This document shows, piece after piece, positions 15,667 through 21,800 of a stretch of 28,128 nucleotides of DNA (its first letter is position 1; every line of letters starts with the position of its first letter). The position numbers and the translations under genes were made by a program. This DNA is from DATAEG01 sp051001975 (GTDB lineage: Bacteria; Actinomycetota; Actinomycetes; Mycobacteriales; Jatrophihabitantaceae): positions 1 through 28,128 of the forward strand of contig JBPCMU010000119.1 of NCBI GenBank assembly GCA_051001975.1. The letters are read 5' to 3'. The notes under the pieces are model-generated. The model ran no database searches. It was not told where the DNA came from and was given only the letters and a program-made list of their open reading frames with translations.

Positions 15667-17106
15667 ATGAGCACCATGACCACCTCGACCGCCGCACTAC
15701 TTCTCGACGGCGAATGGATCGATCGCGACAAGCATCTGGACGTCCACGACCCTGCTGACGGCTCACTGGTCGGCAGCGTTGCCTGGGGTGGCCCGGCAGA
15801 GGCGACGGCCGCCGCCGATGCTGCTGCCCGCGCATTCGGCGGCTGGTCAGCCGGCACCGCACGCAGCCGGGCGGAGGTGCTACTCGCCGGTGCGCAGCTG
15901 ATCAGCGATCGCGCCCGGGCGATCGCCGAGCTGCTCGCCCGCGAAGCAGGCAAACGCCTACCTGAGGCTCAGGGCGAGCTCGCCTTCTCCGCCGAGTATT
16001 TCCGTTGGTTCGCCGAGGAGACCCGCCGTCCGGATGGCGCCAACCTTCCGCCGGAGTCCACGACCGTGCGACACCTGACCAGGCGGCGCCCGCTCGGTGT
16101 GGTGGCCAGCCTGACGCCGTGGAACTTTCCCTGCTCGATCCAGGCACGCAAGCTGGCACCGGCGCTGGCCGCTGGCTGCACCGTCGTCGCCCGGGTGTCG
16201 GAGAAGGCACCGCTGGCGGTCACCGAGCTCATTCGCTGCCTCACCGATGCGGGTCTCCCACCGGGCGTGCTGAACCTCGTGCACGGTCCGGCCCGGCAAG
16301 TGACCCAGAGCCTGTTGCGGCACCCGGCGGTCCGCGCGGTCACATTCACCGGCTCGACGCGGGTGGGTCGGGAGATCATGGCGGCCGCCGCCGAGCGCAT
16401 CGTCCGGCCGCTGCTCGAACTCGGCGGTGACGCGCCGTTCATCGTGTGCGACGACGCCGATGTGGATGCGGCGGTGGAGGGGGCGCTGATCGCCAAGTTC
16501 CGCAACACCGGCCAGTCCTGCATCGGCGCCAACCGCTTCTTCGTCCAGGACGGGGTGTACGAGCGGTTCGTCGGCGCGCTCGTCGCGAAGGTCGATGCCA
16601 TGAGCATCGGGTCGGGATTGGCCGACCCGATGCCTGATCTCGGGCCGGTCATCGACGCGGACCGGGTGACCGCAGTGACCGCGATGGTCGAGGAGGCACT
16701 GGCCGGCGGGGGCACCCGGCTGACCCGACAGCGCGAGCTGCCTGCTGACGGGAACTGGATCGCACCGACCCTGATCGCCGACGTTCCCGACGGCGCTGCG
16801 CTGGCGACCCAGGAAGTGTTCGGGCCGGCCGCGGGAGTGTTCCGGTTCACCGACGAGGCCGAATTGGTGGCCCGCGCGAACAACACCGAGATGGGTCTCG
16901 CGGGATACGTCTACTCGCGGGACATCTCCCGGGCCTGGCGGATCGCTGAGCAACTCGAGACCGGCATCGTCGGGGTGAACCACGCGCTGCCGTCGGTCGC
17001 CTTCGCTCCGATGGGCGGCATGAAACAGTCCGGACTGGGCCGTGAGGGCGGAGCGGCCGGCCTCGAGGAGTTCACCGAGACGCAGTACCTCGCTCTCGGT
17101 ATCTGA
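15667..17106 (+). CDS. NAD(P)-dependent aldehyde dehydrogenase, probable sulfolactaldehyde dehydrogenase
   Basis: A 479-residue ALDH-superfamily enzyme of succinate-semialdehyde dehydrogenase type. The cofactor fold includes TPWNFPCSIQARKLAPALAAGCTVV and FTGSTRVG. The catalytic pair is Glu251 (LELGGDAPF) and Cys285 (NTGQSCIGANRFFV), at the canonical 34-residue spacing. The usual KPSExTP motif reads ARVSEKAP, so the cofactor 2'-hydroxyl-binding region is altered. GGAGAG lies about 10 nt upstream of the ATG. In context it would oxidise 3-sulfolactaldehyde to 3-sulfolactate in place of the E. coli reductase YihU. The aldehyde substrate is inferred from the YihV/YihT-like genes and the exporter next door. 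Confidence 0.88.
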   Translation: MSTMTTSTAALLLDGEWIDRDKHLDVHDPADGSLVGSVAWGGPAEATAAADAAARAFGGWSAGTARSRAEVLLAGAQLISDRARAIAELLAREAGKRLPEAQGELAFSAEYFRWFAEETRRPDGANLPPESTTVRHLTRRRPLGVVASLTPWNFPCSIQARKLAPALAAGCTVVARVSEKAPLAVTELIRCLTDAGLPPGVLNLVHGPARQVTQSLLRHPAVRAVTFTGSTRVGREIMAAAAERIVRPLLELGGDAPFIVCDDADVDAAVEGALIAKFRNTGQSCIGANRFFVQDGVYERFVGALVAKVDAMSIGSGLADPMPDLGPVIDADRVTAVTAMVEEALAGGGTRLTRQRELPADGNWIAPTLIADVPDGAALATQEVFGPAAGVFRFTDEAELVARANNTEMGLAGYVYSRDISRAWRIAEQLETGIVGVNHALPSVAFAPMGGMKQSGLGREGGAAGLEEFTETQYLALGI

Positions 17107-17114
17107 GCCGTCGG

Positions 17115-17843
17115 GTGGGTATTGCGTCAGTGGCGCTGCTGGTCGCAGCCGTTCTCGCCGGCGCCAGCATGCAGCGGCTCACCGGTCTGGGATTCGCGCT
17201 GGTGTCGTCCCCGTTCCTGGTGATCGTCGCCGGCCCGCACGACGGGGTGGTGCTGGCCAACCTGCTGAGCCTCGCGACGAACCTGATCGTCCTGGTCCAG
17301 CTCCGCCGCGAGGTCAACGTGCGTCGGGCACTCACCCTCGCCGTTCCGGCGATGTGCGCCGTCCCGCTCGGCGCGTGGGTCTCCGGCCGGCTGTCCACGC
17401 CGGTATTGGAGATCGGCATCGGCACCGTCGTGGTCCTTGCGCTCGTAGTGGTCACGGCGCTGCGACGGGTACGCCTGCCGAGCGGCCCGGCCGGGACGGT
17501 GACTGCCGGTGCCGCGTCGGGCTTCATGAACGTGACCGCCGGCGTCGGCGGGCCGGCCATCACCCTCTACGTCGTTTCGACAGGGTGGGAGCACGCCGAG
17601 TTCGTCGCGTCTATCCAGCTGTACTTCGCGCTGGTCAACGCCACATCGCTGGCCGCGAAGGGAATCTCGACGGGCATCGGCCCAGCCGGGCTGAGCATCT
17701 GTGCTGCCGCGCTGATCGGCGGTGCACTGATCGGTAAGTGGTTAACCCATCGAGTCTCACCGGACCGAGCCCGTCAGGTCGTGCTGCTGCTTGCCTACGC
17801 GGGCGGTGCTGCCGCCGTGGTGAAGGGTGTCCTGGCGATCTGA
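17115..17843 (+). CDS. TauE/SafE-family exporter, probable sulfolactate or sulfite exporter
   Basis: A 242-residue integral membrane protein with about eight hydrophobic segments. It shows the two family repeats: GLGFALVSSPFLVIVAGP near residue 24 and FMNVTAGVGGPAITLYVVS near residue 137. TauE/SafE proteins export sulfite, sulfoacetate or other sulfonates, and they often accompany organosulfonate catabolic genes. It starts at GTG 17115, 8 nt after the dehydrogenase stop; a later GTG at 17130 is possible because no clear ribosome site is seen. As last gene of the operon it would expel the sulfonated C3 end product, which is strong context support for the sulfoglycolysis reading. Confidence 0.9.
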   Translation: MGIASVALLVAAVLAGASMQRLTGLGFALVSSPFLVIVAGPHDGVVLANLLSLATNLIVLVQLRREVNVRRALTLAVPAMCAVPLGAWVSGRLSTPVLEIGIGTVVVLALVVVTALRRVRLPSGPAGTVTAGAASGFMNVTAGVGGPAITLYVVSTGWEHAEFVASIQLYFALVNATSLAAKGISTGIGPAGLSICAAALIGGALIGKWLTHRVSPDRARQVVLLLAYAGGAAAVVKGVLAI

Positions 17844-17894
17844 CCAGAGACCGTGCTCGCATCGGCCAGCGTGCCGTGGTGCTTGAATTCGAGG

Positions 17895-18233
17895 ATGGCC
17901 GACCGCGTCGCTGATCATCTGAACCACTTCAATGCCGGGGTGCGCTCCGGCGACTGGCTCGCATTTCTGGCCACCTTCGCCGAGCACGCCCGCGTCGAGT
18001 TCACCGGTGCGCCGGCCGGGCCGTATCTCGGCCGTGACGCGATCGTCGAGATGTACCGCAGCACGCCGCCGGACGACACTATCGAGGCCTTCGACATCCG
18101 CAGTACCGAGACCACCGACACGATCCGATTCGAGTGGGGCCGCGGTGGCACTGGCACGCTGTGGCTGGCCTGGACCGGTCGCGGCGAGATCAACCGGATG
18201 GTCGTCGACATAGATGTCGGGCCGCCCGCCTAG
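17895..18233 (+). CDS. SnoaL/NTF2-like small protein
   Basis: A 112-residue protein reading MADRVADHLNHFNAGVRSGDWLAFLATFAEHARVEFTGAPAGPYLGRDAIVEMYR. This is the helix pair and start of the curved sheet of the NTF2-like/SnoaL fold, followed by IEAFDIRSTETTDTIRFEW and GTLWLAWTGRGEINRMVVDIDVG. Such proteins are steroid-isomerase-like or non-catalytic pocket proteins, and no specific substrate can be inferred. ATG at 17895 follows GAGG directly, so spacing is poor; an in-frame GTG at 17853 or 17871 may be the true start. It lies between the exporter and an S9 peptidase, all on the plus strand. Confidence 0.75.
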   Translation: MADRVADHLNHFNAGVRSGDWLAFLATFAEHARVEFTGAPAGPYLGRDAIVEMYRSTPPDDTIEAFDIRSTETTDTIRFEWGRGGTGTLWLAWTGRGEINRMVVDIDVGPPA

Positions 18234-18242
18234 GCTCGCAGG

Positions 18243-20354
18243 GTGACTTCCGCGATCGCGCCGCTGCCGAAGAAGGTTCCCGTCGAACGTGTCCACCACG
18301 GCGACACCGTAGTCGACGACTACGAGTGGTTGCGGGACAAGAACGACCCCGAGACGATCGCGCACCTCGAAGCGGAGAATGCCTACACCGCCGAGGTGAC
18401 CGAACACCTCGCACCATTGCGCGATTCGATCTTCGCGGAGATCAAGCGGCGCACCCAGGAGACCGATCTGTCGGTGCCGGCGCGGCGCGGCGGGTGGTGG
18501 TACTACACCCGCACCGAGGAAGGGCAGCAGTACCCACGCTGGTGTCGCTGCCCGGCCGCGGTCGAAGACTGGACACCGCCGCAGCCCGACGCGCAGGCCG
18601 GACTGCCCGGCGAGCAGCTACTGCTGGACGGGAACGCCGAGGCCGAGGGTCACGACTTCTTCAGCCTGGGTGCCTTCGAGGTCAGCGACGACGCCACGTT
18701 GCTGGCCTACTCCACGGATATCGCCGGCGACGAGCGCTACACGGTGCACATCAAGGACCTGACCTCTGGCGAACTGCTCACCGACGAGATCCCGGGCACC
18801 TTGGGCGGCCTCGTCTGGTCCCGGGCCGGCGATTTCCTCTGGTACGGGACGGTCAACGACGCCTGGCGGCTGGACGCGATCTGGCGGCACCGGGTGGGCA
18901 CCGCCGCCGCCGACGACGAGCGCGTTCACCGTGAGACCGACGAGCGCTTCAACACCGGCGTCTACCGCACGAGCAGCGGCAGGTTTGTCGCTATCGGCAG
19001 CCACTCGCGGATCACAACCGAGGCGCTGCTGCTGGACCGCAGTGACCCGACCGGCACGTTCCGGGTGGTCGTACCGCGCGAGACCGGCGTGGAGTACGAC
19101 ATATCGCATGCCATCGTCGGCGGCACCGATCGGCTGGTCGTCTTGCACAACAAGGGTGCGGTCAACTTCACCCTCGGTATCGGTCCGATCGCCCTGTCGT
19201 CCCTGGGTGAGCTGGAGACGCTCATCCCCGCCGCCGACGCGGTGCGCCTCACCAGCGTTGCCACGTCGGCCCGGCACCTCATCGTGAACCTGCGTGAGGC
19301 CGGCCTGCCGCAGGTGCGCGTCCTGCCCATCGACGCAGGTCCGATCGAGCCCGGTAGCAATGTGGTGTTCGACGAGGAACTGTTCAGCGCGCACGCCGGC
19401 GGCCCGTCGGACTGGGAGCAGCCGTTCGTCCGGGTGCAGTACGCCAGCTGGATCACCCCGAGCACCGTCTACGACCTGGATCCGGCGACGAGTGAGCTGC
19501 ACCTGCGCAAGCGGCAGCCGATTCTCGACGGTTACGACCCCGCCGACTATGTGCAGACCCGCGAATGGGTGACCGCCCGCGACGGCGTGTCCGTCCCGGT
19601 GTCGGTAGTCCGGCACCGCAGCGTCGCGGAACGATCGGGTGCGCCGCTGATGCTTTACGGATACGGCTCCTACGAGCACAGCATCGACCCGTACGTCTCG
19701 GTGCCGCGACTGTCGTTGCTCGATCGCGGCGTCGTCTTCGCGGTCGCCCACATTCGGGGCGGCGGCGAGATGGGTCGCAGTTGGTACGAGGACGGCAAGC
19801 TGCTGAGCAAGAAGAGCACGTTCACCGACTTCGTCGACGCCGGTCGACACCTGGTCGATCGCGGCTGGACGACGCCACAGCAGATGGTCGCTCACGGCGG
19901 CAGCGCCGGCGGACTGCTGGTCGGCGCCGCGGTGAATGAAGCGCCGGAGTTATTCGCCGGAGTGCTCGCGGTGGTGGCCTTCGTCGACGCGCTGACGACG
20001 ATCCTCGATCCGTCGCTGCCGCTCACGGTCGCGGAGTGGGACGAGTGGGGCGACCCGCTCCACGACGCCGACGTGTACGAGTACATGAATTCGTACACGC
20101 CGTACGAGAACATTGCGGCCGCTGACTACCCGGCGATCTACGCCCCGACCAGCCTGAACGACACCCGGGTGTTCTACGTCGAGCCGACGAAGTGGGTCGC
20201 CCGCCTGCGCGAGCGGGTGACCGGCTCGGCGCCGGTGCTGCTGAAGGTCCGGATGGAGGGCGGCCACGGCGGCGCCAGCGGCAGGTACGACGCGTGGCAC
20301 GACATCGCCGACCAGTACGCCTGGGCGCTGGACATCCTCGGCCTGGAAGGGTGA
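18243..20354 (+). CDS. S9A prolyl oligopeptidase family serine peptidase (oligopeptidase B-like)
   Basis: A 703-residue cytoplasmic peptidase without signal sequence. The N-terminal portion (VERVHHGDTVVDDYEWLRDKNDPETIAHLEAEN) and the seven-bladed propeller (about 75-420) precede the alpha/beta-hydrolase domain. YGYGSYEHSIDPYVSVPRLSLLDRGVVFAVAHIRGGGEMGRSWYEDGK is diagnostic. The triad is Ser554 (HGGSAGGLL), Asp640 (NDTRVFY) and His675 (GGHGGASG). It cleaves short peptides, after basic residues if PtrB-like. GTG at 18243 is 9 nt after the preceding gene, so cotranscription is likely. Its end is 4 bp from the convergent NIPSNAP gene, leaving no room for a separate terminator. Confidence 0.94.
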   Translation: MTSAIAPLPKKVPVERVHHGDTVVDDYEWLRDKNDPETIAHLEAENAYTAEVTEHLAPLRDSIFAEIKRRTQETDLSVPARRGGWWYYTRTEEGQQYPRWCRCPAAVEDWTPPQPDAQAGLPGEQLLLDGNAEAEGHDFFSLGAFEVSDDATLLAYSTDIAGDERYTVHIKDLTSGELLTDEIPGTLGGLVWSRAGDFLWYGTVNDAWRLDAIWRHRVGTAAADDERVHRETDERFNTGVYRTSSGRFVAIGSHSRITTEALLLDRSDPTGTFRVVVPRETGVEYDISHAIVGGTDRLVVLHNKGAVNFTLGIGPIALSSLGELETLIPAADAVRLTSVATSARHLIVNLREAGLPQVRVLPIDAGPIEPGSNVVFDEELFSAHAGGPSDWEQPFVRVQYASWITPSTVYDLDPATSELHLRKRQPILDGYDPADYVQTREWVTARDGVSVPVSVVRHRSVAERSGAPLMLYGYGSYEHSIDPYVSVPRLSLLDRGVVFAVAHIRGGGEMGRSWYEDGKLLSKKSTFTDFVDAGRHLVDRGWTTPQQMVAHGGSAGGLLVGAAVNEAPELFAGVLAVVAFVDALTTILDPSLPLTVAEWDEWGDPLHDADVYEYMNSYTPYENIAAADYPAIYAPTSLNDTRVFYVEPTKWVARLRERVTGSAPVLLKVRMEGGHGGASGRYDAWHDIADQYAWALDILGLEG

Positions 20355-20358
20355 TCTG

Positions 20359-20697
20359 CTAGTCGCCCCGCAGCGCGTCCGGTGCGGTCGAGGCCGCCGT
20401 GAGGACGACGGTGTGGTAGCTCTCGATGCGGCTCATGATTGCCTCGCGCGGGCCATCACGCCACTGCGCGGAGCCGTAGAACCGCTCCTCCTGCTCGTCG
20501 CGGTCGGCATGCGACTCGAACGCGCGGATGAGCACGTAGTCGGTCACACCATCCTCGTCCTGCTCGGACGGGCCGTAGCGCACCACACGCACGCCGAACT
20601 CGGCGAGCAGCGGCATGACCTGATCGGTCACGACGCGGTGGTAGTCGGCCTGGGTGCCCGGCCGCAGCCGGTAGGTACGGATCTCGATCACGGTCAT
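20359..20697 (-). CDS. NIPSNAP-family protein
   Basis: A 112-residue protein beginning MTVIEIRTYRLRPGTQADYHRVV and ending with ERFYGSAQWRDGPREAIMSRIESYHTVVL. This is the ferredoxin-like dimeric alpha/beta-barrel pattern of NIPSNAP proteins. Function in bacteria is not established. The ATG at 20697 is preferred because the family begins at this ExRxYxLxPG strand; the frame continues upstream to 20793 without homology. No good Shine-Dalgarno is visible. It is convergent with the S9 peptidase gene. Confidence 0.85.
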   Translation of the reverse strand: MTVIEIRTYRLRPGTQADYHRVVTDQVMPLLAEFGVRVVRYGPSEQDEDGVTDYVLIRAFESHADRDEQEERFYGSAQWRDGPREAIMSRIESYHTVVLTAASTAPDALRGD

Positions 20698-20710
20698 CCG
20701 CTGATCACAC

Positions 20711-20730
20711 CACGTCGCACCGACGACGTG
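20711..20730. repeat. 7-bp inverted repeat upstream of the NIPSNAP gene
   Basis: CACGTCG (20711-20717) and CGACGTG (20724-20730) flank six bases. It lies in the 108-bp gap after the oxidase-like gene and 14 bp before the NIPSNAP start on the minus strand. It could be a weak terminator for the former or an operator for the latter. Nothing else is seen in this gap. Confidence 0.35.
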
Positions 20731-20805
20731 CCGTTGTGTGAGGGTCGGCGGGTGACTGAGCGCGAACGGTTCGCCTGACACGACCGTCACCAACGGGTCT
20801 GAGCG

Positions 20806-21318
20806 TCAATCGAACCGGTATCTGGTCTGGCTGTACGGCGCCTTGCCGTAGGCGAACGCGGTCGTTGGATTCATGCGGAAGACCTGCGCAACGTTGCCGG
20901 CCGTGCCGATGAACGAGCCGTCGCGCACTGTGTAGTGCCACTCGTTGCCGTACTTCGTTTCGTACTCCTCGGCCACTCGCCGCAGTACCGACTCGTCGGT
21001 CTCGCGGTGTACCTCGCCCTCGACGACGACGTCGGTGCCACCATGCAGCGCATTGCTCCCAGTGGTCAGCGCGCAGTGCTTGTTTTCTGCCGCGTTGTGC
21101 ACCTTGCGCTCCTCCGCGCCGGCACTGAACCACAGCGCGTCGTCGACCCAGACGGTGATCAGCGGGGTCACGTGCGGGCGACTGTCCGGGCGCACGGTGG
21201 TCAGCCAGGACAGCTCGGCGACGGCCAGCAACTGCTGTGTCTGCGCCCAGGGGACCGGCGGCGCGTCCGGCTCGCTGTAGCGGGGATCAAGCTCGGTTCG
21301 CGGCTGGCGAGGTGGCAT
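20806..21318 (-). CDS. Pyridoxamine 5'-phosphate oxidase-family (FMN/F420-binding split barrel) protein
   Basis: A 170-residue protein. Residues about 30-100 (QTQQLLAVAELSWLTTVRPDSRPHVTPLITVWVDDALWFSAGAEERKVHNAAENKHCALTTG) form the split-barrel flavin-binding fold typical of actinobacterial PNPOx-like proteins, many of which use F420. EGEVHRETDESVLRRVAEEYETKYG is the usual connecting helix, and the C-terminus VFRMNPTTAFAYGKAPYSQTRYRF is also standard. The cofactor and substrate are not decided by the sequence. ATG at 21318 has GAGG only 2 nt away, so the start is moderately certain. It is divergent from the nrdAB regulatory region. Confidence 0.87.
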   Translation of the reverse strand: MPPRQPRTELDPRYSEPDAPPVPWAQTQQLLAVAELSWLTTVRPDSRPHVTPLITVWVDDALWFSAGAEERKVHNAAENKHCALTTGSNALHGGTDVVVEGEVHRETDESVLRRVAEEYETKYGNEWHYTVRDGSFIGTAGNVAQVFRMNPTTAFAYGKAPYSQTRYRFD

Positions 21319-21370
21319 GACCTCAGGGTCGCAGAGCCGTCGGACAGCGACCAGAGGCGCGACACGCCGA

Positions 21371-21416
21371 CACGACATGTAGGTGCAGGCCTTTGTCGGT
21401 ACCCCTATATATGGTG
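21371..21416. promoter_or_regulatory. Two candidate NrdR boxes upstream of nrdAB
   Basis: CCCTATATATGGTG (21403-21416) matches 12 of 14 positions of the NrdR consensus CACWATATATWGTG as I remember it. A weaker copy, CACGACATGTAGGTG (21371-21385), starts 32 bp upstream, the spacing of about three helical turns typical for paired NrdR boxes. TATATA (21406-21411) could also serve as the -10 element, so NrdR binding would cover the promoter. The site precedes the riboswitch start. Confidence 0.6.
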
Positions 21417-21425
21417 TTCAACGCA

Positions 21426-21658
21426 GCTGGTTCACCGGCGGGATTAGTTTCCAGCCCGACGGTGAGGCAACAGGGAACCCGGTGTGAATCCGGGACTGCC
21501 CCGCAGCGGTGAGTGGGAACGAACGCCGTCCTCTTCGCGCGGCCCGACGGGACCGCACGGAGCGACAGCACTGGGTCCGATCAACCCGGGAAGCGACGGT
21601 CAGTAGGAAGGCGCGTGATGCGCCGCTGGAATGCCCACGAGTCCGAAGACCTGCCAGC
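21426..21658 (+). ncRNA. Cobalamin (B12) riboswitch
   Basis: The conserved core reads GAGGCAACAGGGAA, then CCGGTGTGAATCCGG, then GACTGCCCCGCAGCGGTGAG (about 21462-21512), followed by CACTGGGTCC and CCCGGGAAGCGACGG. The 3' end reads CCGAAGACCTGCCAGC. The closing P1 helix is seen as GCTGG (21426-21430) with CCAGC (21654-21658). It lies in the nrdA leader, 143 nt before the GTG. In Streptomyces a B12 riboswitch represses the class Ia nrdABS operon when the B12-dependent class II enzyme can work; the same logic is expected here. Confidence 0.95.
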
Positions 21659-21659
21659 G

Positions 21660-21682
21660 CACCGCACGCATCGCGTGCGGTG
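21660..21682 (+). promoter_or_regulatory. Hairpin after the riboswitch, likely expression platform
   Basis: CACCGCACGC (21660-21669) and GCGTGCGGTG (21673-21682) form a perfect 10-bp stem with a 3-nt loop. It begins two bases after the aptamer's P1 helix. No T run follows, so whether it acts as an intrinsic terminator, a Rho-related element or a P1-competing switch is open. The rest of 21683-21790 is GC-rich leader with smaller inverted repeats near GCGGTC/GGACCGC (about 21760-21785). Confidence 0.55.
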
Positions 21683-21800
21683 GTCGCTCGGTCGCGTGGG
21701 ACGACCGGTGGCATCGCGGTGTGCCGGCGTTCTGGCGCACCCGCTGTCGCCATCCCGCTGCGGTCGGACGACCGTTCGGACCGCTCGCGAGGAGAGAGCA

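Noticed and set aside
15958..16983. 341-codon minus-strand open frame
   Set aside because: Shadow of the aldehyde dehydrogenase, which has its catalytic Glu and Cys at canonical spacing.
18618..19895. 425-codon minus-strand open frame
   Set aside because: It is antisense to the S9A peptidase, whose catalytic triad and propeller are all in the plus-strand frame.
21513..21800. N-terminal extension of nrdA into the leader
   Set aside because: This stretch is the cobalamin riboswitch and its expression platform; a strong ribosome site precedes GTG 21801.
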